DNA of 64,000 nt from Himantopus leucocephalus (GCA_003993805.1 RSEF01000001.1:89962093-90026092), one strand, 5' to 3'; counted from the stretch's first letter, positions 1 to 12,345 are shown. Made by a program: numbers and translations. Notes: generated by a model from the letters alone, not told the origin.

Positions 1-2228
1 TGAAGCCCTTGAAATTAGTAAGTACAATCTGAAAAAGCTTATGTGAAGGGAAACTGAGGTTGATACCTACTCATGATCCCCTCACATATAGGAAGCAGAG
101 GTAAATTCATTATATTTCTTTGTAAGCACAGATAATTTAGCTGGATGCAGGAAAGTATGCTCTACCATGAAACTAGGGGGCCAAACATACTGACGGTTTA
201 AGTAGGATAGGGCCATAAGTGAATCATTAAGTGGATAGGAGTAATGAAACAGCTTTACTTGCATTAAGTCTTCAGTACTGGAGAGGTCTCTGGGGAAATC
301 CTCAACATGAATACAGTATGTTAGATACACAGCAGGTTTTTTTTCCTGCCTTACCAAAGGGTAAAATAGAGGACCTACCCAGAGGTTTATTATTTAAAGC
401 TTTAACAAAAGGAGTATTCTGGTATGCAAAAGCAGTACAATTTAGATAGTAAGTAGCATGGATAAATATTTGGCTTGAAGAAAAACAGCTAGCACACAGA
501 TGTAAAATAAGCCCGGCTTTGCTTTTCATACTCACCAGTGAAAATCAGAAGAAAGACTATTCAAATAAATGAAATGACATTTGTGATGTATCACTGTGGT
601 AACGTAAATGAATCCTTTGCGTATGTGTGTGAAGGGGAGGAGGGCAAGGAATGGACAAATACTGTTTTATCTTATATATGTACATGTAGTAGCTAAAGGC
701 AAGGTTTGGTATATGAACATAGACTGATGATGAACAAGTTGCATTTATTTTGCATAGCCACTAAACCTGAGAGTGGTGTAGAGCATACAATTTTTTTTGT
801 GTATGCCCATTTGCTAGATTCAGACTAGCATCTAATCCTCTGAACATTCCCAGAGGAGTTAGACTTCCATACAGTTGAGGTGAATTTGGCTTGGCAATGG
901 TAATGCATCCAAGTTACTAATTTTAATGTTTTCCTTCAAGAGCTTTGTGTTTCAACTGTGGAAAAAAAAAAATCACTGCTCCATAATACCAGTTTCAACC
1001 AACAAAAGTAGATGCAGTCAATAAATACCACACTGTAGTTTAAAATCTGAATTTAGCATTTTCAAAGCACTACCAGATCAGAACTTTAACAGTATTTTAC
1101 TGTCTGCAGATGAATGTAAGTGCCAAATTGTAGCTGCAGTCAATTTAGGAGCAAAAAAGGAGACAATAAGTGACACGATAAAGTTGATGGAGCTGTGCAG
1201 CTTTGCACTAGCCAATGAATTGACTTTATACATTTTGTATTATTACTGGTACAAATTGGTATTGGAGGTGGTTGCTTATAGTGATGTAAAACTTTTTAAC
1301 TTTGATGAGAAGCAAGATTGTTAAATGGTGATAACAACAACAACAAATTACAGGAAAAAAGTTATTAATAGGGAACCTCAATCTATTCTTTTTATTAAAA
1401 AATATGACATCTATAAGGAGCAATTCCAAGCAGTCTTCATGCATTAAACATTCTGTATTGTTATGAGTGCAACCAAAGGCAAAGAAGCATTCCAGAAAAT
1501 GGTACATGGTGATTATTACTGCATTACTTTCTTAGGATGAAAGTGCTAATAATGCCTTATTTAGTTTCAGAACAGCGAAGGAAGAGAGGCATCCGTCCAG
1601 TTGGATGTAACGTCCAATTTCCTTCCTGCTTATGCTAGTATAAAGTTAAACCATCAGGGCCATATATCTGCAATTCACCCCAGTCCTAGTGGGAGCTTTC
1701 TTAATAGGAAAGGCTGGGATGCAGTGTACAGGTGAGTGCATCCTGCAGTTCCAGTGCATTCCCGGCTGCTGTTGTTATCTGGACACTGCTTTTAGGTTGG
1801 AGGCACCTGGCCCTGCCTGATCGAGAATGGTAAGCTGAGATAGTCTTATAAATACAAAAAACCCCCTCTATAGCCTAGGAAATGAGCCAAGGGGTCATGG
1901 TTGGATGCTAGACTTTGAAAACTGAGCTAGCCAATGGAAGGAAAGGAGGACATCTTCTGGCACTAATTTCACAAAGGCTGCTATGTTGATGACTACCTGC
2001 TTTGGCTCTGCATCAGTTCCAATTAAGTGTGCTCCTCAATATCTTAGTCCCTGAGTTTATGTCATTCCGTTTTTCTTCCTAACTTGAGATATTTGAAGGC
2101 AACCGTGAGTCTGCACACAGGAGCCTCACACACACTCCCCAAATACATTTTCCTCATGCAATCATGTTAGAAGCAGCAGAGAACGTGCAAGTTCATCAGA
2201 CTGGGCTCATTCTCCTCTTTGATTTTCT
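1..2228. other. 3' flank of the elongase gene; no other gene seen
   Basis: The region contains the presumed 3'UTR and intergenic DNA. Short open frames here have no recognisable family motifs. A small (CAA)n tract lies near 1335-1347. Nothing else could be supported. Confidence 0.5.
1391..1396 (-). terminator. candidate polyadenylation signal for the elongase gene
   Basis: TTTATT on the plus strand is AATAAA on the minus strand, about 830 bp beyond the stop codon. It is a canonical hexamer at a plausible 3'UTR length, but AT-rich DNA yields chance matches and no transcript supports it. Confidence 0.3.
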
Positions 2229-2399
2229 TTAAGTTAGCTTCTCCTGCTTTCCCCTAGTGTAGGTCTGATAGTAGAAGTGTAGGAAGAGAACAATGAGGCT
2301 GAGAATGTAGAGGAAGACTGCAATGTTGAAGCCATCAGGGAACGGGCATTCTGTGAAGAGGTTGTAGGAAGAATGAGCAGCAATGGCTACAAACTGGCA
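2229..2399 (-). CDS. ELOVL8: ELOVL8 last coding exon and stop codon
   Basis: The acceptor is CCCTCTTCCAG. The exon encodes residues 210-265, starting [20 protein letters not shown] and completing the TxxQxxQ box. It then crosses the last membrane helix ([18 protein letters not shown]) and ends in the short polar tail [12 protein letters not shown] and a TAA stop at 2231-2229. The tail is much shorter than the lysine-rich ELOVL4 tail, which argues for ELOVL8 over ELOVL4. Confidence 0.9.
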   Translation of the reverse strand, partial: CQFVAIAAHSSYNLFTECPFPDGFNIAVFLYILSLIVLFLHFYYQTYTRGKQEKLT

Positions 2400-5300
2400 C
2401 TGGAAGAGGGGGAAAAAAGAAGCAGCCAGATTAGGGATCCTACATTAGACATACCCCAACTGACCATTTGGTTCATCACATAGAGTATCACGACCTACTA
2501 GTAGTGTCCTCAACCCAGCGTACCACCTGCTTGCCTCTCTTGACATCCCTGAAAAACTTGCCTTTCAAGCCTAACAGTGTTTTCCCAACATGAAAGGCTG
2601 TCTCGTGCCCACTAAACATTGACACTTGCCCATGCTGCAAGGAGCAGATTTGGAATCGAGCCTCTCCCACCTAGGAGCAGACCACTGCCCTCGTGCCACT
2701 TCTGGGCCGTAGGCCAGTGGCGGCGATCTCGAAATACGGAAACTAAAGGCAGGAGACTCCTTCTCTTCCCTGATGGTAATCAGATTATTACACCCGTAAT
2801 GATTTTGATTTGTAATTCAGCTTACAGAGAAGAACTACAGATGCTGCTTTTATTAATTTAAACGTTAATGTTTTTTTTCTTTTTCCTAACTCACCTGTTT
2901 CAATATCCTGAAGCAATGAGTTCTACCTACTGAAAGTATGTTAAATAAAAACTGATTTCCTGTGCTATATTTTGCATTACAAATACCTTTTAATTTCATG
3001 CAATGCTTTCTTGTTCTGCTTTTGCCATTAAGGATAAATAAGAATTCTGGATCAGCCTTCAGTGCACCACCATTTTACATATACCCTAGCTCTTCTTCCT
3101 CTGCTCTGGTAACTGCATACTTTTTGTTTGCATAACCTTTTTTTGTGTGGAATTAACTCTCCCACATGCTTAACTATAGTCATTGTCCTCGTCTGGAACA
3201 TTACTTTAAAACCACAGGGTTGTCAGGATTTGTCACCGATTCAGAGGTCAGGGAAAGAAAATCTAAAGTGATTCTCCACAGAAAGAGTAAAACTCACATT
3301 TTTCTTTAACTCGCCTCCGCCTACAGTTAGACATACTCTTCCTTTTTGAAGAAACAGAATGAAGGCTGCCCAATCTCCTGCCCTACTGAGAATCCAAAGT
3401 TTTCCTGAGTTACTGCCCCACCCCTCTCAAAATCAAGCTGCGTTTTCAGGGCTCCAGAGAGGAAAAGGCTGCCATATACAACAGAAGAGGAGAAGTCAAA
3501 TTTTTCATTTTTCTCCCTCCTTCCCATTGCAAAGGTGGGGGGCTTATTAGTTGATATGGTCACTGAAGGCCTCGTGCTAGTTTTCTGAGTACCATTCAGA
3601 GCAGGTCACCAATCAGTTCACCTCTCACAGTGGTACATGAGGACACCTAAGGACATGGTGATTTCCACAGGCAGCAACAGAAAGACTTGAACCAGTGAGG
3701 GGACAGAGATAGACAGTAGAGGCCATCACACCTGAGACACAGAAGTGCAGAGGCCAACACATGGAATTAATTACCAGTTGCATGATGGTTAGGTAACGCT
3801 TCCACCATAGGTAACGGTGCATCTGTGGTCCCAGGCTGGCCAGGGCATAATAGCCATACATGAAGATGTGTACAAAGGAGTTTAGCATCCCAATAAAGAA
3901 GGCTGAGGAGTAAAGAAGTCAGGATGAAAAAGACACACAAACCATTCAAGACTAACTCTGTGATGAGCTCCCAGCTTTCAAAATACATCATATCACCCCT
4001 ATGCATGAACCTTCAATCCAGACTCTGCCTAGGGAGCACGTCATATTCTCTCTTCTCCTTTCACACTATATCCATCCCATATCTAGTGTTCAGAGACAGA
4101 GAAAAGCTTCAAAGGCAGAGGAGAGAATTCTTGGTCTTCTGACCTAAGTGTTTCATACCATTCTGGTATCAAGGCCATGTAGCCAAAATGGCTTCCACAA
4201 AAAGAAATACCCCAGAATCTTGTATAGGGCCTACCTATAGTGGTCTAGTACTATGTGTCAGCTTCAGATGCTTCTCTTTGGTGGAGCAAAAAGGAGAAGC
4301 CGTCTGGATACAGACGAGAAAGGGAATGAGGACTAGGCTGGACCCATTCAGAGCAGGAGAACCTGGGCTGCTTTGCCAGGCCCAGCTGAATGGGGACTGA
4401 GAGAGTGCTGGTCTGGGTGAAGATATAAATAGACATTGTTATTGTTTCTGTTTGGACAAGGAACGACTGGCACATTCTTTTTCTGGATGAGGCAGTGAAA
4501 TATAGCAGCCTAAATAGCCCAAAGAGCTGAGCAGATGGTATCAACTGAAACGCACATATTTTTCACACCTTTGCAAGTAGGTGAGCTTCCTACCTGCCAG
4601 TCAGCCCATCTGCACTGTTTATACTAACTCCATAGCACAAGAAAAACTGAAAAACAAGGTGTCTACGGAAGCATACCTTGTCCTCCAGGCACATATTTGA
4701 CCCCTGACCACCAGTTGAACAGCATCGTGCCATGATGATACACATGCAGAAAAGTCACTTGTTCTTGTTTCTTGCGCAGAATAAAGAAAACCTGAAAGAA
4801 GACAGACAAGGGAAAATCTTGAGTTGATGTGTTTAGACAAAAGATTTTACACTAAAAGTGGTAAGAATATGATTCTGAATCTCCCAAACCCATTTCCTCT
4901 GCTGTGGATAAAAACTGATAAAATTCAACACATGTGATAGATCATATATTATCTGGAATGAGGAAGAACTGGAGGGTAGACTTTCTCCCACAGAGCCCGA
5001 ACTATTTTTAACTTTGAATTCAGGTCCCAAGGTCCAAAGAGGACACATCTGAGTGTCAGACTGAGCTTCCACATAATTGTCAGCTGCTTGGGTCTGGTCC
5101 TTTTCAGGACTTAAGTTAGATGTTTACTGGTACCAGAGAATGATCCACAGAAAAGTTGCTGTGTTGAATGCCCAAGCTTTTCTGGAATTTACATTAGTAA
5201 AGAGGATAATTTTGGCAGATGAATACGTGTCAGGTCACTGTATTTCAGAGCTCACATGCGCACACATATACACAAAAACTGAATCTGCTTTTCAGGGACT

Positions 5301-8300
5301 CAGGACTGACAAAAAGTTGCTTTTATTTCTGATGAAAACAGAGTGAAAATTGGTCAACCCGATGGCTATAGGTCGAGGAGGGCTCCACATGCTGACTCAC
5401 TTTTCAGACAGTGTGTTGTCAGCTTACCCCCCAAAGAGCACTAGACTGTGAAGTCTTAGACAGGCTAGGATACAGTTTACTCCTGCTGACCAAGCAGAGA
5501 GATTGGATTCCCTTGTTAGTTCAGTCAACTATTTGTAATACAGGAGGAGACCTGAAGACAAGCTATAAAATGGTACTGTATTCAGGTGAACTTTCAATTT
5601 CACATAGGACACAAACGTTTAACCCCCAACTTTGGGATAATCTGTGGCAGCAAAAATACCGGGACACATACTTGTACATTTGCAGTGTCTTTACTGCCCA
5701 AGTAACCACTGTTACTCAGCCAGACAGGCAATGGTAGATCCTGTGTGGCAGCCTTAATCAACTGGTAGCTAAGATTTTTGGGGACCATCTGGCAATAGCC
5801 ATGGTTAAAGCTTCTCCCCTTGCACTGTGGTTAAGAGGCAATGTCCGCCCGCAGGAAAGGTGCGGAGAAGTGAACATGTGCAGCCACTGGGACAGAGAAG
5901 TGCAAACTGGACAGTAGCGATTCTTTTGTTCTGGAAAGGAGCTTTTGAGGAAGCCTAGCAGTATGATATCCAGAGGCAGTGCTGGACTCTTGCAGGCCAA
6001 ATGCTGCCAAAAACCAGCACAATGAAGCTGAGCCCTCTTCTTTAACAGTATCAGCCTTACTCCCGCAAACAGGCAGAGCAGAACACATGAAAACAGCATT
6101 TACTGAAAAGCATCTACAAAATCAATACAGGATCAAGCGAGGACATTAGCTTTTGGCACCCTGCCCCTTTCTGACAAGGAAGTGATTTATTTACAGCACC
6201 AGTCCCGCCATGGAGCCGAGCTGAGCCCTCCTTACCGTATCAAGCAGCTCGATGACTTTGGAGAAGAAGAACCACCAACACACTCTTGCCATCTGCTGGG
6301 CAGCACAAGGAAACGCTGTTAGACCTCAAAGCAAAATCAGTGCTCAGTCTCACTGCCTGAAATTTTCAGCTATGCACTATGTGAACACTGCCCACCTGGG
6401 ACTGAGAGCAAAGGGGAAAAACTAAAGAACTAAGGGGTTCTTCTATGGCTGTTGCGTGCTTTTTTTTTTTTTTAATCTTGGGGGAGAAAAAGCATTCAGC
6501 GTTGCTTTGGCAGGTTGGTCAGATGATTGGTTTGCTAAATTGCTTGTTCTTTGATGAGGCAAGAGTGAGCTGCTCAGAAACTGTTCCTAGCCTGATGGCA
6601 AGTATCTGAAAAACTGAAAAGATAATATCCCTGCTTGCACCTATTGAAAGCCTGGTTATATCTGGGAGCAAAGCATAATAGCTCAGAAGTCAAACAGAAA
6701 GAACTCATGCTGCACTTTGGAAAGCTGAAACCGGTAGGACCCACCCCCCTTGTGATGACCAGACAAGCAATAGCTTTAGCTAAATCCCCTGCTAAAGGAA
6801 ATGTTAATCAAGATTTATGTCATGCAAAGCTGAAGATATAAAAATTGGTTTTCTTGTTGATAGTGATCACCCAGAATCCTTAGTCAATGGAAAGAGTCAC
6901 ATATATTTTAGAGGTAATTTGCAATATCTATACTAGACATCTATCTTCAGATGGTAGGATCACCCTCTCTCCAGTGATCAGAGGGAACTTAGATGGCTAA
7001 GTTGACTGAGTTGGTTAATTTATAGACGACTAAAGGAAAGTGCAACAGTTGAAGCAGACAATTTAGTGAAATAGATTTACAAGCAACAAACTGGAGTAAA
7101 AGACTTCTTAGGCATGCAAATTGCTATTTATGATCAAAACAATCTGCATACCCACAGGAGGAACAGGGCCTAAGGCAAGCTTTGTATAGAACTGTACCCT
7201 CATTCCTAGTTCACTTCGGCTGTAATCCACTGGCTGGCACAGGTAGCTGTAGTTGTCCAAGAGTGAAGTTACCAGAAACTGAAAAAAAAGAAAAGCAATA
7301 GAGATCTATTTTCTGTTCAATGCCATCTGTTCCAAAAAGATATGCATATCAATGCTAAGATAATAGGGTCTCAATCTAGTACTCACTGACAGAAAATCCA
7401 TGTAATTTATATACCTGAGCAAATAGTAAAAACCTAAAACAAAGTACTTCACATTCTTGTTGGAATCTGAAAAAGAAAATTCGGTCTGGGCATATTTGTA
7501 GCTCTTTATGTAACCACTGGAGTGCTCAAAAATGCTTCAGCAGGACTAGTGAATTCTAGGTTTCAGAATCTCTCTGAAAATACACTGTTTTCCTTTGCAA
7601 AGATCCCATACTGTTTTATTTTGGCTGGTTGCATTTGCCTGTTAATTGGAAAGCCAAAAACTGGACCAAGTAACCAGTACAACTGAATAACCAAGCACAG
7701 ACAAGCAATTTTCATACGTGTCCTCAGATTTAGTATTTGCCCCAAAAAATTGCAATTTGCTTTACCTAAATGTAACAATTGTGTTATAAACTAAAAGTGC
7801 AAATTTGTTGACATCAAAATGTTTTTCAAACCTATTCAGCCATGTTCCCTTGAAGAGTTATCAGGGGCCTATGTAAACTAGGAAAAGGCTTGTAGAAAGG
7901 CTTATGTATTGAGAACAAGAGGAAAACAATGTCATCAGTCCTCTCAGCAGCAAGAAGCTGCAGTGTGCTTGGCACTTTTGGAGAGGACTGCATAAGTCTG
8001 GAGAAGCAGTTATTCTCAGAGATGGGTCCCTCACCAGCCAGACCCAAGACAGAATGTGGAGGTTCCACATCCTCTGTACACTCTGTGTCTACCGGGGAGA
8101 TCTCAACTTTCAATGCATTCATTCAGGAACCTTTCAATGTTAATTTTATGAATGAGAGGAAGACTGAGAAATGGGAGGAAATGAGGTAAACTTTGGAAAT
8201 AACATTTTCAACGGGGCAATACTGCTTCTCCTCTGGCAAAACATAGATGTGTCCAAGTCAGCTCCCATTCCCTTCATTAAAGTCCATCAGCAAAAGCCAT

Positions 8301-10403
8301 TGAAATGTCTCTGGTTTTCAAACACTTCCAGGATGCTTACCTAAGGAGCCAGTCCTGTCTCCTCACCTCGTAAAACATGTAGCTTGATAATGTCATCATG
8401 GCTAGATTGTAGGCAATCATCAGGCCTCGCAGCTTTAGTGGTTTCCGCTGACGCATGTAGAAGGGCCCCAGTGCCACAAGAAAGAGGTAGGAGGCAAAGA
8501 GAAGTGTGACTGGAAGCGGAGAGTGGACCAGGGGCCACGGGTCTGTCCTTGGATCTGAAAAGCAAAACACACAGCCAAAGCTGGCACATCCCATACACTG
8601 TACGGCAGATATATTTAATCACTTCCCTTCAGCGTGCTCTCTGGGGCATGCTCTCTGGCAAGAAGAAAACTGGTGTCTCAGGTGTCTGTATAAAGCAGTA
8701 CCACAGTCCTTCTCCTACCATGAGGCTCCATGTGCCAGACTCTCCTAAAAGGCTTCAGCATGACATTCAAGTTGGGACTGTAGTACTAGAAGACTGCTCT
8801 GCTGAGCACCAGTCCTCTGCAGCACAGTAGTGAACAGACCTTTCCTGTCATGAGCTGGAGCCCTCACCGCAGGCTGCAAGACGGTCCCACACACAGGTGA
8901 AAGAAGTAGTTCAAGACACATGCAGCAGCGATGCACAGAACAAACCAAACAGTTCCTGGCTCTTCAGGAGCGTAAATCTTTACAGCTAAATAACAAAACT
9001 GTTTCAATGACTGGTGTTATTTCCTTCCTGCCCCACAATGCCCAGGACATCTGAAATTCTCCACCCCTTCATTTTTATATCTACTCATAGGGTCAACTCT
9101 ATTAAAAGCATGCCATTTCACTGGTAAATGACAAAACACTTTCCCCTGCTAAAACTACTCTTCAGTCCTACAGCAAAGGGAAGCTCAACAGATTTTCTGT
9201 CATGACACCTCCTCCTAATCCTGTCTCATCCCTCACATACAGAAATACAGGATACATTATATCTGCAAAAACATCCCATTTCCCATTCATGCTTTCCTAT
9301 TCTATTCCCACTGTGGTCACTGCTCTGCTAAACTTCAGGATCTCACTTTGCTTCTGGACCTGCCAGTCTCAAGCCCCAGACCCCTCTCACTGTTCTAGCT
9401 CTGGGATCCTTGCAGAAGTCCTCTATTGAATTTTAGTCCTTGGCTCACTGGTCAGCCCATGGGCCTCAGGGTATTTTTTTAAAAATGCCATCCCTGTCCA
9501 CATGACTCTGTTAATCCCTATCCCTTCTAAACCTCCCAATTCTTTACTATTCCTGTTACAGGCTGTGTCAAGAGCCCTTTGATATTCCTCTTCTGGATTT
9601 AACAGTCTATCAGAAGTCCTGAATCCCAATTTAGACTCTCTTCTGCAATTCAAATCCTGAAACAGCCATTACAGCCTGAGCACTATGCCCCATGTCCTTC
9701 TGTCAAAGCCACCATGCAGGCCTGCCATTCTACCTTCATGCCATTTTGTAGCTTTTCTATATATCTGGCGATCCAACAGAGCCCTGTGGGACCAAACTGG
9801 ACCTGCAGAACCTCTAGCTATTGAGGATCTGAAGTCTCCTAACTGCAAAATGTGAAATCTCAAACACTGAAGAATGGTTTCTGTCACTATTTCAATTGAT
9901 AACAGGTTTTACTGTCATCACAAGAAGTTTAAACCTCAAAGTATTAACTCTTTGGTCTACTAAGCTTTCCCATGACACGTGAATATGCATTTTAAAAAAA
10001 TTGCTTTCTTTAATATTCCAGACTTAGCAGGCAATAGATTCTGAGCACATATTGCTCGTCATCCTGTCAGAGCCTGTTGTACATTGAAGAGAAAGCTGCT
10101 GAGAGTTCCCAGCTATGGGCAGGGGAAATCGCCCATCCCCTCATTTCTTACTGTGATCCAGCTGGAGTGTCCCTGAGATATATTTCAAGACTTAAGGGAA
10201 AATAGTGATCATGGAGAAGAAAAAGTGAAAATCTGCCTAGTGAAAAAATGTGGGCTCATATGAGGATCATGGTCCTTCTATGTTTGTTCTTCATGATCAT
10301 GCTATTTATGTGGAAATTCCTATTTAAGACAGCATCTCTACCTACCTCCACTTTCAAGGACCCAGTTGTAGAATTCCTGAGTTTTCTGCCAAGTTGAAGC
10401 CAT
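2229..10403 (-). CDS. ELOVL8: ELOVL-family very-long-chain fatty acid elongase (ELOVL8 / ELOVL4-like), complete, 7 coding exons
   Basis: The coding exons are 10346-10403, 8367-8554, 7198-7278, 6236-6292, 4677-4791, 3775-3902 and 2229-2399. They total 798 nt (265 residues plus TAA), and every intron is GT-AG with matching phase. The family catalyses the condensing step (acyl-CoA plus malonyl-CoA) of microsomal fatty-acid elongation as a multi-pass ER membrane protein. All family motifs are visible: KVIELLDT (121-128), [10 protein letters not shown] with the catalytic histidine box (139-148), [12 protein letters not shown] (174-185) and TIMQLCQ (205-211). About seven hydrophobic segments are present. 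The protein is near the usual ELOVL length of 260-320 residues. I assign ELOVL8 because of the short N-terminus MASTWQ..., the CQPVDYS and [26 protein letters not shown] context, and the [11 protein letters not shown] segment, all compared with fish Elovl8 from memory. ELOVL4 is the nearest alternative. The C-terminus KQEKLT lacks a canonical KKXX retrieval signal. No frameshift or in-frame stop was found. Confidence 0.9.
3775..3902 (-). CDS. ELOVL8: ELOVL8 coding exon 6 (MYxYY motif)
   Basis: The acceptor is TTTACTCCTCAG and the donor is GTAATT, giving 128 nt. It encodes residues 167-209, including the NxxxHxxMYxYY box ([12 protein letters not shown]), [20 protein letters not shown], and the start of the TxxQxxQ box. 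It reads without interruption in phase with exon 5. Confidence 0.95.
4677..4791 (-). CDS. ELOVL8: ELOVL8 coding exon 5 (histidine box)
   Basis: The acceptor is TTCTTTCAG and the donor is GTATGC, giving 115 nt. It encodes residues 129-166 plus the first base of codon 167: [11 protein letters not shown], then [12 protein letters not shown] with the catalytic HxxHH box at 144-148, then [15 protein letters not shown]. This is the best-conserved exon of the family, and no key residue is changed. Confidence 0.95.
6236..6292 (-). CDS. ELOVL8: ELOVL8 coding exon 4 (KxxExxDT motif)
   Basis: This 57-nt phase-0 exon ends at the donor GTAAGG. It encodes residues 110-128, [19 protein letters not shown], which contains the diagnostic KxxExxDT box. 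The acceptor reads CCCAGCAG, so a NAGNAG alternative that adds one Gln (CAG) before Met110 is possible. The family alignment favours the downstream AG. Confidence 0.9.
7198..7278 (-). CDS. ELOVL8: ELOVL8 coding exon 3 (CQPVDYS loop)
   Basis: This 81-nt phase-0 exon lies between a TTTTTTTTCAG acceptor and a GTACAG donor. It encodes residues 83-109, [20 protein letters not shown] followed by RSELGMR. The C-x-PVDYS signature of the first ER-luminal loop is intact. The exon is too short to stand out as an open reading frame and was found by following the splice phase. Confidence 0.9.
8367..8554 (-). CDS. ELOVL8: ELOVL8 coding exon 2 (first membrane segments)
   Basis: The acceptor is TTGCTTTTCAG and the donor is GTGAGG, giving 188 nt. 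It encodes residues 20-82, opening with [16 protein letters not shown], the conserved ELOVL luminal segment. This is followed by a hydrophobic helix ([15 protein letters not shown]), the charged loop [11 protein letters not shown] and a second helix with the family IAYNLAMM pattern, ending at MFYE. Confidence 0.92.
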
Positions 10404-10411
10404 CACAAATT
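10346..10411 (-). CDS. ELOVL8: ELOVL8 first coding exon (start codon exon)
   Basis: The exon runs from the acceptor TCTTTCCAG to the donor GTAGGT. It carries eight 5'UTR bases and then the ATG at 10403-10401, with G at -3 and G at +4, which is a good Kozak context. It encodes residues 1-19 (MASTWQ...) and the first base of Asp20. The start was chosen because it is the only in-frame ATG after the acceptor. It also gives an N-terminus with the aromatic and acidic pattern expected just before the conserved D-x-R-T-x-x-W-P segment. Confidence 0.85.
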
Positions 10412-11999
10412 CTGGAAAGAAATTAAAATTAGCATCTCCAGGATCAGATTAGCTGCATTTATCCTAGCCTTGGCTGAGTTTTGAATAAGGAGGCTCCTTA
10501 GAAAAAGGCTCAGCTATACAGCTAATAAAATAGTTTGCTGTCTGTAGAAACTGAAATTTTTGACCAGGATTAGAGTCATGTTTAAAAAAAAAAACAAGAG
10601 AACCCCCCTGTAATGATTAGCAATTTAACTTCTATTTCCAGGTTTTGATATTTTGTTCAAGTTTCACCTCTAAAAACACTCTGAGTACCTGCATGTGAAA
10701 TACCAGAGCCAGGAGCTCTGTGTACCATGTTGGGAAATCAATCACGTGATATTTTTTCTAGAGCAGCGTAGGCACAATATTCACACAAGGACACACACCA
10801 GGTGGCGTAACTGCATCCTTCTGCAGGCATTCTTGGAGATTCTCGATGCTAGCAGGCAGTTTGGGATTAATTCAGCGCTGCTGCAACTCCAGAGTCGTTA
10901 GCTGAGCTATGTTGGTTATTTGGCTTTCTGAGGCCCAGTTTCTACATTAAGTTTGTTTTGCTTTATCTTGTATATATTCTATAATATAGTATATTAAATT
11001 AGAATACTCATATATAATATGATGCTCCTCCTCTTCCCCTCTTTCCTTTAGCAGGGAGACCATTTCAATGTGATTTGGAAGTTCACCTAGAAAACACTTT
11101 TCTGCAGTTACTTTCGACAGCTTGTGTTATCTGCCCTAGTTCTCTCCACTGGCAAATACGCAGGACCAGCTTCCTCCCAGTTTCATCTCCTTCCAGTACT
11201 GAGAAAAGTACATTTTCTCCTTTGACTTCTCATAGACTGCTGAGTACAAGAGTACTCACACCTCCTTTGGACCTGTCCACTACTCTCCTGTGCCCACTGG
11301 GCTCCTGCAGCACAGTAGCTTGTGTGTTACACAGCAGGAAAAACTGTAGCCTCTTATACTGGTATAAATGTGTCTTAAGGAGCCTTATGAATATAAACAG
11401 TTTCTTAATACCCAGACCACACAGTTCTGCTAGAACTACAAATGCATAGAGTGTGTCTGGCACTGTACTTTTGACTTTGCACATCTGGATAAAACCTGTT
11501 AAAATTAACAAGGCTTTGCTGCATCCCAATTGTGTACAGATTTACTCTGGTGAAATGTAGCAAGCAAAAAAACTTGCTATACCTACACCTCCCTGTCTGC
11601 AGACCTCGCAGCCTGACGCGCAACCGCACATACAGCACCATGTCAGTGACAGAAGCATACTTGCACAAAATTCTCTCCTTCAGTCAGTCGCTACAGTCAA
11701 ACCCCTTTTTGGTGTGTTTGTCTGACACATACCCCAAGACCCTCAGCAAAAACATGTCATACGCAACTTGACACAGAGACACACGCCCTTGTAATCTGGG
11801 CAGAATCTGGCAGCAGAGAGATTAGTCAGTGATTATCAGCTGGCTCAGAGTCAGTCCAGCAGGGATTTCATATGGTTACATGCCCTCAAACAATCCATAC
11901 GCATTCCAGCTCACTCCTCGCCACTTCCTTTGCTTCCCCTGAACTGTCAGCCTGTAATGAACGGGAAAACCCAGGAAGCGGGAACAGACTTACCCCAGC

Positions 12000-12345
12000 A
12001 GCGCAGCTGGCTTCACGCCTCCTTTTCTTCAGGGGTGTCCTCAGCACACAGCCGCTGCTCCTCTCACTCTGGGTGCGTGTGACAGGCAGCAAAACAAGAA
12101 GCTGCAAGACCGCGTGCCATTAAGCACACGCTGTGCTCGGCTTTCTTCTCCGCAAGTGAAGTGAGTACATCACCTGATGGGTCTCACATAGATGTGGTGG
12201 ATCTTCACGCCTCTTAAGCACGATTCAGAGTCTCCCACCCGCACTCACCATAAAACCACCGTGAGCTGCAGGCACCGCGGTGTTGTCTCGTAACTTTGCC
12301 AGAGCGGAGGTTACATCACATACTCCTCCCCCTCCCTCTCTTGCC
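12000..12345 (-). promoter_or_regulatory. probable promoter region of the elongase gene (CpG-bearing block)
   Basis: This block has many CpGs (for example in ACCGCGGTG, AGCGGAGG and ACCGCGTGCC), whereas most of the window is CpG-depleted. It also holds a C/T-rich tract at about 12325-12350. It sits just upstream of the first coding exon by one intron length. No convincing TATA box is seen. The promoter role is inferred from position and base composition. Confidence 0.4.
12249..12330 (-). other. ELOVL8: candidate non-coding first exon of the elongase gene
   Basis: The sequence TTTTATG followed by GTGAGTGCGG on the minus strand is a strong 5' splice donor, with the last exon base at 12249. It lies in the most CpG-rich part of the gene's upstream flank. 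Splicing it to the acceptor before 10411 would give a short 5'UTR exon. The 5' end of this exon is not defined by the sequence. The assignment rests on the donor match, the CpG content and the position only. Confidence 0.35.

Noticed and set aside
2640..2670. Sequence resembling a tRNA B box on the minus strand (complement of GGAATCGAGCC)
   Set aside because: No A box at the right distance and no cloverleaf pairing could be found.
9423..9887. Protein-like minus-strand frames in the elongase's intron between coding exons 1 and 2
   Set aside because: There are no splice sites in phase with the elongase and no recognised family. They could be an old unidentified repeat, so they are not reported as a gene.
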